In this document: positions 12,429 to 21,442 of the stretch, piece after piece
Layout: the number at the start of each line of letters is the position of its first letter
Numbering within the stretch: the stretch's first letter is position 1
Assembly (NCBI RefSeq): GCF_019218755.1
Contig: NZ_JAHUWZ010000002.1
Location: forward strand, 1 to 64,000
Reading direction: 5' to 3'
Length of the DNA: 64,000 nucleotides
DNA from: Acidovorax sp. sif1233
Lineage (GTDB): Bacteria; Pseudomonadota; Gammaproteobacteria; Burkholderiales; Burkholderiaceae_C
Made by a program: the position numbers and the translations under genes
Notes under the pieces: generated by a model
Databases searched by the model: none
The model's input: the letters and a program-made list of their open reading frames with translations, nothing else
Told to the model about the DNA's origin: nothing

Positions 12429-12463
12429 AGGCCCGTATGCACCCGCAGCGGGCCTTTTGTTTT
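12429..12463 (+). terminator. Attenuator terminator in the leuA leader
   Basis: The stem AGGCCCG / CGGGCCT, with an inner TGC-ACCC-GCA extension, is followed by TTTTGTTTT. It lies 26 bp after the leader peptide stop and 57 bp before leuA. Confidence 0.8.
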
Positions 12464-12519
12464 GGGCGCCAGATTTTTGACGTTGCGGGAACCCCACCCA
12501 CCGATACCAGGAGAACAAC

Positions 12520-14058
12520 ATGGCTGACAAACTGATCATTTTCGACACCACCTTGCGCGATGGCGAGCAATCCCCCGGCGCCTCGATGACCAAGGACGAG
12601 AAGCTGCGCATCGCGCGCCAGCTTGAGCGCCTGAAGGTGGACGTGATCGAAGCCGGTTTCGCGGCCAGTTCCAACGGCGACTTCGAAGCCGTGCAGTCCA
12701 TCGCCAATGCGATCAGGGAATCGACCATCTGCTCGCTGTCGCGCGCCAACGACCGCGACATCGCGCGCGCGGCGGAGGCCCTGGCGGGCGCCAACAGCGC
12801 GCGCATCCATACCTTCATCGCCACGAGCCCGCTGCACATGGAGAAGAAGCTGCGCATGACGCCCGAGCAGGTGCTGGAGCAGGCCAAGCAGTCGGTGCGT
12901 TTCGCCCGCAACCTGGTGGCCGACATCGAGTTCAGCCCCGAGGATGGCTACCGCAGCGATCCCGATTTCCTGTGCCGCGTGCTGGAGGCCGTGATCGCGG
13001 AGGGCGCCACCACCATCAACGTGCCCGACACCGTGGGCTACGCCATCCCCGAGCTCTATGGCAACTTCATCAAGACGCTGCGCGAGCGCATCCCCAACAG
13101 CGACAAGGCCGTCTGGTCCGTGCACTGCCACAACGACCTGGGCATGGCGGTGGCCAACTCGCTCGCTGGCGTGAAGATCGGCGGTGCGCGCCAGGTGGAG
13201 TGCACGATCAACGGCCTGGGCGAGCGCGCGGGCAACTGCTCGCTCGAAGAGGTGGTGATGGCGGTCAAGACCCGCCGGGACTATTTCAACCTCGACCTCA
13301 ACATCGACACGCAGCACATCGTGGCTGCCAGCCGCATGGTCAGCCAGACCACCGGTTTCGTGGTGCAGCCCAACAAGGCCGTGGTGGGCGCCAACGCGTT
13401 CGCACATGCCTCGGGCATCCACCAGGATGGCGTGCTCAAGGCGCGCGACACCTACGAGATCATGCGTGCCGAGGACGTGGGCTGGAGCGCCAACAAGATC
13501 GTGCTGGGCAAGCTGAGCGGCCGCAATGCCTTCAAGCAGCGCCTGCAGGAACTGGGCGTGAGCCTGGAGAGCGAAACCGAGGTCAATACGGCGTTCACCC
13601 GCTTCAAGGAGCTGGCGGACCGCAAGAGCGAAATCTTCGATGAGGACATCCTGGCGCTGGTCAGCGACGAGAGCGTGACCAGCGAGAAGGAGCAGTACGG
13701 CTTTGTCTCCCTTTTTCAGCAGAGCGAAACGGGTGAGCACCCGCGCGCGCGCATCGTCTTCACGGTCGACGGCCATGAAGTGCGCGGCGAATCCGAAGGC
13801 AACGGCCCCGTGGACGCCTCGCTCAAGGCCATTGAATCGCACGTCAAGAGCGGGGCGGAGATGGTGCTGTACTCGGTCAATGCCATCAGCGGCTCGACCG
13901 AGAGCCAGGGCGAGGTCACGGTGCGCCTGCAAAACAGCGGCCGCGTGGTCAATGGCGTGGGCGCGGATCCGGACATCGTGGTGGCTTCGGCCAAGGCATA
14001 CCTCAGCGCGCTGAACAAGTTACAAAGTAAAGCTGACCGGGTGGCTGCACAAGGTTGA
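12520..14058 (+). CDS. leuA: 2-Isopropylmalate synthase
   Basis: The 512-residue enzyme performs the first committed step of leucine synthesis, condensing acetyl-CoA with 2-oxoisovalerate. The HMGL-type TIM barrel begins [19 protein letters not shown] and has the metal-binding [13 protein letters not shown] and [14 protein letters not shown]. The C-terminal LeuA allosteric domain (residues about 385-510: [20 protein letters not shown]) mediates leucine feedback. GGAGAACAAC precedes the ATG. It is transcribed behind the leader attenuator and ended by its own terminator, separate from ilvBHC. Confidence 0.95.
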   Translation: MADKLIIFDTTLRDGEQSPGASMTKDEKLRIARQLERLKVDVIEAGFAASSNGDFEAVQSIANAIRESTICSLSRANDRDIARAAEALAGANSARIHTFIATSPLHMEKKLRMTPEQVLEQAKQSVRFARNLVADIEFSPEDGYRSDPDFLCRVLEAVIAEGATTINVPDTVGYAIPELYGNFIKTLRERIPNSDKAVWSVHCHNDLGMAVANSLAGVKIGGARQVECTINGLGERAGNCSLEEVVMAVKTRRDYFNLDLNIDTQHIVAASRMVSQTTGFVVQPNKAVVGANAFAHASGIHQDGVLKARDTYEIMRAEDVGWSANKIVLGKLSGRNAFKQRLQELGVSLESETEVNTAFTRFKELADRKSEIFDEDILALVSDESVTSEKEQYGFVSLFQQSETGEHPRARIVFTVDGHEVRGESEGNGPVDASLKAIESHVKSGAEMVLYSVNAISGSTESQGEVTVRLQNSGRVVNGVGADPDIVVASAKAYLSALNKLQSKADRVAAQG

Positions 14059-14091
14059 ATGAACAATTTATAATTTCATTCACTTTCTCGG

Positions 14092-14129
14092 AAAGTCGCG
14101 CAAGGCATTGATCTTGCGCGACTTTTTTT
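14092..14129 (+). terminator. Intrinsic terminator after leuA
   Basis: The 13-bp stem AAAGTCGCGCAAG / CTTGCGCGACTTT has a GCATTGAT loop and is followed by TTTT. Confidence 0.92.
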
Positions 14130-14174
14130 GATTCTGTACACTGCTCAACACCTATTACCGTTTGGAGCACTTTG

Positions 14175-15254
14175 ATGCACCATCGCCACCGCGCCGCAGT
14201 GAGCCGTTTCTTTCAAATTTTGAGCGTTGTCGCCGTGAGCGCCGTCCTGGCTGCCCCGGCCGCGCACGCAGGCGAGCGCAAGAAAGCCTCGGACAAAAAA
14301 CAGCAGATCAGCACGGCCACTGCCAAACGGGGCGTTGCGCCCCGCAAGGTGGCTGCTGCCTCCACCAGGGCCGTGCGCGTGACGGCCAAGACCTCCAAGG
14401 CAGCCACCCGCGTGGCGTTCGTGCCGGCCAAGCAGTCCTTCGGGCAGATGGCGGGCCTGCACGAGGTCAACGATCCATTGGATCTGAAGTCGAGTGTGGC
14501 CCTGGTCATCGACCAGGACACGCACGAGGTCCTGCTGAGCAAGAATGACCATGCGGTGCTGCCCATCGCGTCCCTGACCAAGCTTATGACCGGGATGCTC
14601 ATTTCCCAGGCCAAGCTGCCGATGGATGAACCGATCACCATCACGCAGGACGACGTCGATACGGAAAAGGGCAGCCGCTCGCGCCTGACGGTGGGTTCCA
14701 CGCTGACCCGGGGCGAGATGCTGCATCTGGCCCTCATGTCCAGCGAGAACCGGGCTGCGCATGCGCTGGGCCGTACCTACCCTGGTGGCCTGGAGGCTTT
14801 CGTGGCGCAGATGAACGCCAAGGCCCGTTTGCTGGGCATGACCGACACCCGCTATGTGGAGCCCACGGGGCTGTCCAGCCGCAACCAGTCCAGCGCCCGG
14901 GACCTGGCCACCTTGGTGAATGTGGCGCACAGCGATCCCTTGCTGCGCGAGCTGTCCACGTCTCCGGGCTATGAGGTGGCCGTGGGCCCGAGAACGCTGC
15001 AGTACAACAATACCAACGGGCTGGTAAAGAACCCCACCTGGGATATCGGACTGCAAAAGACGGGCTATATCTCCGAGGCGGGCCGCTGCCTTGTGATGCA
15101 GACGCAGATCGCCGGGCGCAAGCTCATCATGGTGTTTCTGGATTCCGCGGGCAAGTTCAGCCGGCTGGGGGATGCGGAGCGCGTGCGCCACTGGGTGGAG
15201 TCGATGCCATCCCTGGCGACCCCGTTGCAGGCCCGGGCCGGAAGCAATGGCTAG
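14175..15254 (+). CDS. pbpG: D-alanyl-D-alanine endopeptidase/carboxypeptidase (PBP7-like, S11 family)
   Basis: The 359-residue periplasmic protein has a signal peptide (residues 1-32, ending AAPAAHA-GE). A basic, low-complexity stretch (residues 35-80) precedes the S11 peptidase domain. The active-site motifs are SLTK (Ser133), SSEN and KTG (near residue 295). It cleaves D-Ala cross-links of peptidoglycan. TTTGGAGCAC is the ribosome site. The low-complexity Lys/Ala region is common in the family in this order. Confidence 0.87.
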   Translation: MHHRHRAAVSRFFQILSVVAVSAVLAAPAAHAGERKKASDKKQQISTATAKRGVAPRKVAAASTRAVRVTAKTSKAATRVAFVPAKQSFGQMAGLHEVNDPLDLKSSVALVIDQDTHEVLLSKNDHAVLPIASLTKLMTGMLISQAKLPMDEPITITQDDVDTEKGSRSRLTVGSTLTRGEMLHLALMSSENRAAHALGRTYPGGLEAFVAQMNAKARLLGMTDTRYVEPTGLSSRNQSSARDLATLVNVAHSDPLLRELSTSPGYEVAVGPRTLQYNNTNGLVKNPTWDIGLQKTGYISEAGRCLVMQTQIAGRKLIMVFLDSAGKFSRLGDAERVRHWVESMPSLATPLQARAGSNG

Positions 15255-15408
15255 CCGATAGCGGCAGCTAGCTTCCCGCGCCAGCGGCCCCGCCGGGGCC
15301 GTGGTGCCATCGAAGCGCATTGATCATCCATGGGCCGACCAGGCATTGCCCGCCTGTGTCGGCTTTTTCATTTCATGCGCGGTGGCTCCTGGGGTCGTGG
15401 TGCGCCGC

Positions 15409-16239
15409 TCAGCGAAGGCCTGCGCGCAAGCCGGCTTCGCTGGATGCCGATGCCTCGGTGCTGGTGGGTACGTGGCCCAGCGCGAGCGAGATCTCGTTGG
15501 CCGTGGCTTGCAATTTGGGCAGCCACCCTTCGTCCAGCCGGTCCGCCGGGGCCGATATCGACAGACCCGCCACCAGCTTGCCCTGGTCGTCATAGACGCC
15601 GGCGGCCATGCAGCGCACGCCCAGCTCCAGTTCCTCGTTGTCGCGGGCAATCCCGTACTGCCGTGCCTTGGCGAGTTCGCGCTCAAGGTTGGGCAGCTGG
15701 GTGATGCTGTTGCGCGTGTGTCCCGCCAGCCCGGTGCGCGTGGCGTAGGCCCGCACGCGCTGGGGATCGTCCAGGGCCAGGAAGAGCTTGCCCGTCGATG
15801 TCAGGTGCAGGGGGGCGCGCCCGCCGATGGCGCGTACCACCTGCATGCCCGAGCGCTCGCTGTAGGCGCGCTCCACGTAGACAATCTCATCCCCCTGCCG
15901 CATGCTCAGATTGACCGGTTGCTGGATCAGCTTGTGCAGGTTGCGCATGGGCGTCAGGGCGGCATCGCGCACGCTCAGGCGCGCCTTGACGAGGTTGCCC
16001 AGTTCCAGCAGGCGCATGCCCAGCCGGTAGCTGCCGGATTCCGGCCGGTCCACGAAGCGGCCGATCGTGAGGTCGTTCAGGATGCGGTGCGTGGTGGAGG
16101 GGTGCAGCCCCGTCTTCTCGCTGATTTCCTTGAGGGAGATCGCCTCCTCGCGCGACGCCAGCACATCGATCAGCGTAAACATGCGTTCAAGCACCTGAAC
16201 GCTGGGTTTGGCAGGAATGCTGGGATCGATTTTTTTCAT
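15409..16239 (-). CDS. IclR-family transcriptional regulator
   Basis: The 276-residue protein has an N-terminal winged helix (residues about 13-75: VLERMFTLIDVLASREEAIS, ISEKTGLHPSTTHRILNDL) and the IclR effector-binding domain (residues about 90-260: RVRAYATRTGLAGHT, GVRCMAAGVYDDQGKLVAGL). The C-terminal tail after residue 260 is Ser/Glu/Ala-rich. No catabolic operon lies next to it, so the effector and targets are unknown. A transcript would run toward pbpG, with which it converges. Confidence 0.88.
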   Translation of the reverse strand: MKKIDPSIPAKPSVQVLERMFTLIDVLASREEAISLKEISEKTGLHPSTTHRILNDLTIGRFVDRPESGSYRLGMRLLELGNLVKARLSVRDAALTPMRNLHKLIQQPVNLSMRQGDEIVYVERAYSERSGMQVVRAIGGRAPLHLTSTGKLFLALDDPQRVRAYATRTGLAGHTRNSITQLPNLERELAKARQYGIARDNEELELGVRCMAAGVYDDQGKLVAGLSISAPADRLDEGWLPKLQATANEISLALGHVPTSTEASASSEAGLRAGLR

Positions 16240-16295
16240 GGGCGGCGATGCAATGAGGGCCGCAGCATTTTATCTTGTGAAATTCAATCCTGCAT

Positions 16296-17054
16296 TCAGG
16301 CGCCTTGTTCCGCATGGCGGCCGGCGCGGTGCCACGCGCCATCGGTGCGGACTTCGTGGGGGTGAAAGCGGGCCTTGTAGTTCATCTTGGGGCTGGCTTC
16401 GATCCAGTAGCCCAGATAGACATGGGGGAGCCCCAGGGAGCGCGCCTGCGCGATCTGCCACATCACGTTGTAGGTACCGTAGCTGCAGTGGGGCTCGGGC
16501 TCGTAGAAGGTGTAGACCGCGGAAAGCCCGTCGTCGAGCACATCCAGGATGGACACCATCTTGAGCGCGCCGGGCTCGCCGCTGGCATCCGTTTCGCGGA
16601 ACTCCACGAGGCGCGAATTCACCCGGCTTTGCAGCAGGAACTGGGTGTACTGGTCGATGCTGTCATGGTCCATGCCGCCGCCCGCGTGGCGGCCATTCTG
16701 GTAGCGCAGGTAGAGCTGGTAGTGCTCGGGCACGAAGCACAGGCGCAGCACGCGCGCCTGCAGGCCGCCATGTCGAACGGTCGCTCGCCGCTGGCTTCGA
16801 TCGGGTTGGAACTCATTCACGAGCACGCGCAGCGGAGTGCAGGCCTGGCAGCCATCGCAGTAGGGACGGTAGGTGAACATGCCGCTGCGCCGGAACCCCT
16901 TGGCGACGAGGTCGGAATACACGTCGCTCTGAATCAGGTGGCTGGGCGTGGCCACCTGCGACCGAGCCTGTCTGTCCGGCAGGTAGCTGCAGGGGTAGGG
17001 GGCTGTCGCATAGAACTGCAGGGTTTGCAGTGGAAGGTCGTTGAGTTGCGTCAT
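16296..17054 (-). CDS. bpt: Aspartate/glutamate leucyltransferase (arginyltransferase family)
   Basis: The 252-residue enzyme transfers leucine from Leu-tRNA to proteins with N-terminal Asp or Glu, marking them for ClpS/ClpAP. The Cys-rich N-terminal region ([31 protein letters not shown]) and the later [18 protein letters not shown] are family signatures. The start overlaps the aat stop (ATGA). Bpt and Aat together form the bacterial N-degron tagging pair. Confidence 0.92.
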   Translation of the reverse strand: MTQLNDLPLQTLQFYATAPYPCSYLPDRQARSQVATPSHLIQSDVYSDLVAKGFRRSGMFTYRPYCDGCQACTPLRVLVNEFQPDRSQRRATVRHGGLQARVLRLCFVPEHYQLYLRYQNGRHAGGGMDHDSIDQYTQFLLQSRVNSRLVEFRETDASGEPGALKMVSILDVLDDGLSAVYTFYEPEPHCSYGTYNVMWQIAQARSLGLPHVYLGYWIEASPKMNYKARFHPHEVRTDGAWHRAGRHAEQGA

Positions 17055-17806
17055 GCCGTGGACACGGTGGAGGGCAGCAGCCCGTTCCAGTATACGGGGT
17101 CGAAGGCCCAGGGCGGTGGCGGAAGGTGCTGGGTCTTCTGGATCTCGGCCAGGAACTGCGCGCGGGGAATCTCCCGGGCTCCCAGGGAGGCGAGGTGGCG
17201 CGTGTTCTGCTGGCAGTCGATCATCGCAACGCCGTGGTGGCGGCACAGGCCCACCAGGGCCGCGAGCGCGATCTTCGATGCGTCCGTGGCGTGGGCGAAC
17301 ATCGATTCGCCGAACACTGCCTGGCCGAGGGCCACGCAGTACAGGCCGCCCACCAGCCGTCCTTCAACCCAGGTCTCGACGCTGTGGGCATACCCTGCCG
17401 CATGGAGGCGGATGTAGGCTTCGATCATCTCGGGCACGATCCAGGTGCCCACTTGGCCATCGCGTTCCTTGGTGGCGCAGGCCGTGATGACTTCCCGGAA
17501 AGCATGGTCCACGCGGATCTGGCAGGCTGCATCGGTGCGGAATGCCTGCAGCGTCCTGCGCAGGGAGCGGTGCAGCCTGAACTCCGCGGTGGGCAGCACC
17601 ATGCGGGGATCGGGGGCCCACCACAGGATGGGCTGCCCCGGGCCGTACCAGGGAAAGGTGCCCTGGGCGTATGCCGCCCGCAACTGCGCCACCGCCAGCG
17701 CGCCACCTGCCGCCAGGAGCCCGGGTGCGGGGTCCTGCGGTCCCCATGCGGTCGCGGGATGCGGCAAACGGTCTTCGGGTTCCAGCCAGGGCAATTGCGG
17801 GGGCAT
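17051..17806 (-). CDS. aat: Leucyl/phenylalanyl-tRNA-protein transferase
   Basis: The 251-residue enzyme adds Leu or Phe from aminoacyl-tRNA to proteins with N-terminal Lys or Arg. Family motifs include [39 protein letters not shown], GWHxxAG-like [14 protein letters not shown] and [16 protein letters not shown]. The start at 17806 ([14 protein letters not shown]) matches family length; a longer open frame upstream is ignored. It is first of the aat-bpt pair, and the prophage boundary lies just beyond its start. Confidence 0.93.
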   Translation of the reverse strand: MPPQLPWLEPEDRLPHPATAWGPQDPAPGLLAAGGALAVAQLRAAYAQGTFPWYGPGQPILWWAPDPRMVLPTAEFRLHRSLRRTLQAFRTDAACQIRVDHAFREVITACATKERDGQVGTWIVPEMIEAYIRLHAAGYAHSVETWVEGRLVGGLYCVALGQAVFGESMFAHATDASKIALAALVGLCRHHGVAMIDCQQNTRHLASLGAREIPRAQFLAEIQKTQHLPPPPWAFDPVYWNGLLPSTVSTA

Positions 17807-17901
17807 GGGATGGTGCGCGGGTAAACAACAACAACGACAAAGAGACTGACTTATTGTCCGGCAACCCGGGCGTGCGCGGCGCAGATGAAGCCGGCGACAA
17901 A

Positions 17902-17933
17902 AAAGCCCACCATGCGTGGGCATGGTGGGCTTT
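17902..17933. terminator. Bidirectional-looking hairpin near the prophage left border
   Basis: The 13-bp stem AAAGCCCACCATG / CATGGTGGGCTTT has a 6-nt loop. An A run on the left makes it a good terminator for leftward transcription; on the + strand the T run is short. Confidence 0.7.
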
Positions 17934-17938
17934 CTGAG

Positions 17939-17958
17939 TGGCTCCCCATCATGGGCTC
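17939..17958. other. Candidate left attachment site (attL)
   Basis: TGGCTCC-N6-TGGGCTC here matches, in the same orientation and spacing, the 3' end of tRNA-Asn at 63270-63289 (16 of 20 positions, with both 7-bp blocks exact). The spacing between the two gives a prophage of about 45.3 kb. The match is imperfect, so this is a proposal only. Confidence 0.35.
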
Positions 17959-18102
17959 ACTCAGAATCGTCAGCCTGACCATTCCACGCCCCGAGAGGTT
18001 CACAGCTGCAAACCGAGATGTTCTATTGACCATAGCCGCCTGAAGTGGGAAGGTGCGTTGACGCTTTTGCGAGCGTGTCTCCATGGATCTTCTCAGACCT
18101 TC

Positions 18103-18132
18103 GGGGCCAGCCTTACCGCTGGCCCCTTTTTT
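18103..18132 (+). terminator. Intrinsic terminator, unassigned transcript
   Basis: The stem GGGGCCAGC / GCTGGCCCC is followed by six Ts. Nothing protein-coding ends here on the + strand, so it may terminate a small RNA from 17965-18102 or a host transcript remnant. Confidence 0.8.
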
Positions 18133-18138
18133 CTGGGA

Positions 18139-18172
18139 GTCGCTGCGGAATTTGCGATAAAGTCGCAGTGAC
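18139..18172. repeat. Inverted repeat upstream of the first prophage gene
   Basis: GTCGCTGCG and CGCAGTGAC form 9-bp arms with one mismatch and a 16-nt AT-richer centre containing TTTGCGATAAAG. It lies 41 bp before the ATG at 18213 and could be an operator or part of the attachment region. Confidence 0.4.
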
Positions 18173-18212
18173 TAAGAGATCATGTCGGGCTTGGTGGTTT
18201 TAAGGGGGGCGA

Positions 18213-18722
18213 ATGCTGATTCGACTTGTGGGTGCAGTGATCGCGGCCGCTATGTTTTCCCCTTTGCAATTTGCCCATGCCGGGAAGTCAGTTGAAGACT
18301 GTGAGGCAGAGATCGGGGCAACTTCGTCATCGAATCGACAAGCACAGCTCATGACCTGCTTGCTTGATGCAGCGGAGCCAGCCAAGCCAGCGCCGCCCCC
18401 CCTCAAACCTCGCCCTTTCAAATCCAATCCAGCGGACGCGCGCAAGGTGATGGCCGAAGGAAAGCGGACCGTACTCAATGCGTTGAAGGATCCCGATTCG
18501 GCTAGATTCAAGAACTTGAAAACCAGCCGTGATCTCTACTTTTGCGGCGAGGTGAACGCCAAAAACTCTCTTGGTGGGTACACCGGCTTCAGTCGCTTCA
18601 TCGTGATGTTGTCGACAGTGACGCTCGATGATGGAAGCGCAAGTTTCCGAGACGAATGGCTGGTGGCCTGTGAGGGATATGAACGAGCAGATATTGAGGC
18701 TGTGAAAGCGCGGTTTAACTAG
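18213..18722 (+). CDS. Exported protein of unknown function at the prophage edge (possible moron)
   Basis: The 169-residue protein has a clear signal peptide (residues 1-23: MLIRLVGAVIAAAMFSP... AHAG). The mature region has KDPDSARFKNL and CGEVNAKNSLGGYTGFSRF, which I recognise as recurring together in small exported proteins of proteobacteria and their prophages; no function is known. Cysteines at positions in the mature part could form disulphides. AAGGGGGGCGA is a strong ribosome site. GC content is lower than in its neighbours. It sits outside the late operon, consistent with expression during lysogeny (inference). Confidence 0.75.
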   Translation: MLIRLVGAVIAAAMFSPLQFAHAGKSVEDCEAEIGATSSSNRQAQLMTCLLDAAEPAKPAPPPLKPRPFKSNPADARKVMAEGKRTVLNALKDPDSARFKNLKTSRDLYFCGEVNAKNSLGGYTGFSRFIVMLSTVTLDDGSASFRDEWLVACEGYERADIEAVKARFN

Positions 18723-18759
18723 TCTCAAATCTATAGCACGCGGTACAGTCTCTAGGCCG

Positions 18760-18782
18760 TTTTACCCCCTTTTCTTGCACCT
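18760..18782 (+). promoter_or_regulatory. 23-bp phage element, copy 1, upstream of the terminase block
   Basis: TTTTACCCCCTTTT then CTTGCACCT. It is identical at 22 of 23 positions to 25501-25523, which precedes the capsid block. It is a candidate late promoter or regulator site; no standard -10 is obvious. Confidence 0.45.
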
Positions 18783-18805
18783 AACTTGGACGGCAACATG
18801 CCAGC

Positions 18806-19756
18806 ATGCCCAAGGACTGGTCCGCGCGAATCCCCTCTGTCAATTTCCGCTGCGGCGACTGCCGCAAGGCGTTCGAGGGTGTGCCTGATCTTGTCGAGGA
18901 TGACCCCGACCAGCCGCACCACCCGTTCAAGTACTTCGCCCACTGCCCGCATTGCGGCGCCGAGAACCAGCCGCAGGCGGCCTGGGAGCGGGCGCTACTG
19001 AAGGCGCACCAGCATTCCACTGGCCCCAAGACGCCCGAGGGGCTGGCGGCGAGCGCTGCCAACATCGCTGGCCATCCAACACCCCACGAGACCCTGCGCA
19101 CGCGCTTCAACGCGATGAAGCATGGCGCCTCGGCGCGCACGGCGAAGTACTTCCCGGCAAAGGCCGGCGGCTATTCGTTTTGCGCGCGCTGCGATGTGGA
19201 CCGGGACTGGTGCAATCAGCAGCCCGCGTGCGTGAAGCAGACCGAGACCTTCATGCTGCACATGGCTGCGTTCGAGCAGCGCGATCCCAAGGTGCTGACA
19301 GCCCTGCATGCAGACATGCATGCCGCCCTGATGGCCACGCTGCAGATGTGCATTCAGGAGGTGCTGGGCCTGGGTGTGCTGATCAAGGCGCCCAAGGTGG
19401 AACTGGACCGCGATGGCAACCCCGTGACGCTGACCTACACGGGCGATGATGGCCAAAAGCGCTACATCTACAACTACTCGAGCAACCCGGCTTTCAAGCC
19501 GCTGACCGAGCTGATCACCCGCCTGGGCCTGAGCATGAGCGACCTGGGCATGACGGTGAAGGCCACCGACGAGGACGCCGAGCGCAACCTGGGCAAGCTG
19601 CAGCTCGATGAATCCTCCAAGGAAACCCTGTCGGCGTTCGGCCAGCGCATGGTGGAGGCGACAGAGAACGCTCGCTTGCTGATCCAGCAGGCCCAGAAGG
19701 CCACCAAGGAAGACCCGGTGCTGCTGGAGCACCAGGCGCGCAGCGGGGACAAGTAG
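18806..19756 (+). CDS. Zinc-ribbon phage protein, putative terminase small subunit
   Basis: The 316-residue protein ends 4 bp before the large terminase gene, the usual place of the DNA-recognition subunit. Two Cys clusters are visible: CGDC...CPHC (residues about 13-55) and FCARCDVDRDWC...C (residues about 128-148), both zinc-binding in appearance. The segment between them (TGPKTPEGLAASAANIAGH, FNAMKHGA) resembles motifs seen in other phage small terminases. It is long for a small terminase (typically 140-200 residues), so the role is inferred from position. Confidence 0.6.
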   Translation: MPKDWSARIPSVNFRCGDCRKAFEGVPDLVEDDPDQPHHPFKYFAHCPHCGAENQPQAAWERALLKAHQHSTGPKTPEGLAASAANIAGHPTPHETLRTRFNAMKHGASARTAKYFPAKAGGYSFCARCDVDRDWCNQQPACVKQTETFMLHMAAFEQRDPKVLTALHADMHAALMATLQMCIQEVLGLGVLIKAPKVELDRDGNPVTLTYTGDDGQKRYIYNYSSNPAFKPLTELITRLGLSMSDLGMTVKATDEDAERNLGKLQLDESSKETLSAFGQRMVEATENARLLIQQAQKATKEDPVLLEHQARSGDK

Positions 19757-19760
19757 CGCC

Positions 19761-21431
19761 ATGGCACGCTCCAGCGCGGCCCAGCGGGCCAAGAGCAGCA
19801 TCGTGGCCGAGCGCGAGATCATGCGCTTTGCGCTGCCCGACCCCTCGACCGGCCTCAAGCCGCATGCCCTGTGGCACAAGCACGTGCACAACGTGGAGCT
19901 CGACCCCATACAGCTGCTGAAGATGCAGGAGATGGACGAGCACCCGAACACGGTGGACTTTTCATGCCGCCGTACGGGCAAGACGGCCGTGAAGGAGATG
20001 TACCACCTGGAGGGCCTGGCCACCACGCCCATGCAGGAGCTGGGCATCGTGGCGCCGCGCATGCAGCAGAGCCAGAACAACCTGGACTACCTGATCGACG
20101 GTGTGCGGCGCAGCGAGATCCTGTCCGCGTTCATCTCATACAAACAGGGCCGCCCGCAGCTCAAGGACACGGCGTTCCAGTTCGCCAACGGCAGCAAGGC
20201 CAGTGCTTACGGGATCATGAGCCAGATCGACGGCGATTCGATCACCATGGCCAGCCTCGAGGAAACCGACGACATGCCGCAGGACCGGTTGCTGTCGCGC
20301 TTCCTGCCCATGCTGGGCGCCGCGCGCCGCCTGGGCGTCGATCGCACGGGGGTGGAGTTCAAGCCCACCATTCGCATCAGCGGCGTGTACAAGGGCGCCG
20401 ACGTGCTGCAACGGCTGATCGACACGGGGGAGTACCACACCCTGCCCACCGTGGACGTGCACCTGGGCGTGGCCCTGGGCATGGTGGATGCCAACTGGGC
20501 CAAGAGCATGCAAAAGCAGCTGCCGCCCGAGGAGTACATACGGCAGTTCTTGTGCAAAAACATCCGTGCGCGCAACTGGATCTGGGAAGAGCACCTGCGC
20601 CGCGCCAGCGCCCTCGGGCTCGAGGCGGGCCTGCAGCGCGCATGCCCGATGCCGGGCGAACGGTATAAGCGGCGCGGCCTGATCAGCCTGGGCTACGACC
20701 ACACCGGCCATGGTGAAGACCCCGCCGCCTCGAAGAGCGCCCTGGTGATCTGCGAGCAGATTGGCAACTGGGCCACCTTCCCCTACGTGAAGATCTGGCA
20801 GCCCGGCGTGAGCGATACCACCCTTGCCGAGGATCTGGTGTCGATCTGGGACTACTTCCGCCCGGACTACGCTATCGGCGACGCCTACGGCGTGGGGATG
20901 ATGACCGGCGTCAACGACGTGCTGTACCGCAAGGGCCTCACCCACGTGAACCGGGCAGTGGTGGAGGACGGCCAAAGCAATGCCAGCGCCTGGAGCCAGT
21001 GGGCCTTCGCCCCCATGCGCTTCGAAGGGATGACCAAGCACATCATGGCCAGCGCCCTGCGCGAGGTGTTCCACAACAACCGCGCCGCCTTCCCCTACGT
21101 GGACATGGCCAACGACAAGGAGCCCGAGGAGTGGCTGGCCTTCGTGCGCCAGATGGGCAACATGAAAGCGACCCCCACCCAGGCCAGCTACAGCAGCTTC
21201 TCCATGGTCGACCGCAAGACGGGCGACGACCTTTTCGATGCCGCCTGCGCCGCCGTATACGCGCTGCTTACCCGGGGGATGGCCGATGCGCCCACCGTCA
21301 TCCAAAGCCGCAAGCAAACCCGCGAGCAGCTGCTGGGCCTGCCTTCCGTGCTGGCGCGGCTCGCCGACGCCGTTCACTCCTTCGGCCAGCACTGGCGCCC
21401 CAGCGGCGGCGGCGTGCTTGTGCCGGCTTGA
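19761..21431 (+). CDS. terL: Terminase large subunit
   Basis: The 556-residue packaging motor provides ATP-driven DNA translocation and the nuclease cut. A Walker-A-like CRRTGKTAVKEM lies near residues 72-83. The acidic SLEETDDM (residues about 165) fits Walker B with the catalytic Glu. The RNase-H-like nuclease half starts around SLGYDHTGHGEDPAASKSAL (residues about 310), with further Asp in IGDAYGVGMM. The length is typical. It is followed after 11 bp by the portal gene. Confidence 0.88.
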   Translation: MARSSAAQRAKSSIVAEREIMRFALPDPSTGLKPHALWHKHVHNVELDPIQLLKMQEMDEHPNTVDFSCRRTGKTAVKEMYHLEGLATTPMQELGIVAPRMQQSQNNLDYLIDGVRRSEILSAFISYKQGRPQLKDTAFQFANGSKASAYGIMSQIDGDSITMASLEETDDMPQDRLLSRFLPMLGAARRLGVDRTGVEFKPTIRISGVYKGADVLQRLIDTGEYHTLPTVDVHLGVALGMVDANWAKSMQKQLPPEEYIRQFLCKNIRARNWIWEEHLRRASALGLEAGLQRACPMPGERYKRRGLISLGYDHTGHGEDPAASKSALVICEQIGNWATFPYVKIWQPGVSDTTLAEDLVSIWDYFRPDYAIGDAYGVGMMTGVNDVLYRKGLTHVNRAVVEDGQSNASAWSQWAFAPMRFEGMTKHIMASALREVFHNNRAAFPYVDMANDKEPEEWLAFVRQMGNMKATPTQASYSSFSMVDRKTGDDLFDAACAAVYALLTRGMADAPTVIQSRKQTREQLLGLPSVLARLADAVHSFGQHWRPSGGGVLVPA

Positions 21432-21442
21432 AAGGACATTCC

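Larger units (their letters stand above)
17807..18212. other. Intergenic junction region between aat and the prophage
   Basis: These 406 bp contain no convincing ORF. Present in order are a terminator hairpin (17902-17933), a 20-bp sequence resembling the tRNA-Asn 3' end (17939-17958) set inside a larger inverted repeat CTGAGTG...CACTCAG (17934-17964), an unexplained 135-bp stretch, a second terminator (18103-18132) and an inverted repeat (18139-18172). The host-phage border is probably here. Confidence 0.6.

Noticed and set aside
12223..13932. A 569-codon minus-strand frame opposite leuA
   Set aside because: Shadow frame; leuA is fully conserved on the + strand.
17997..18005. GGTTCACAG shared by the left border and 63251-63259 as an att core
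   Set aside because: Nine bases can match by chance over this search space; the flanks do not agree. The tRNA-end match was preferred.
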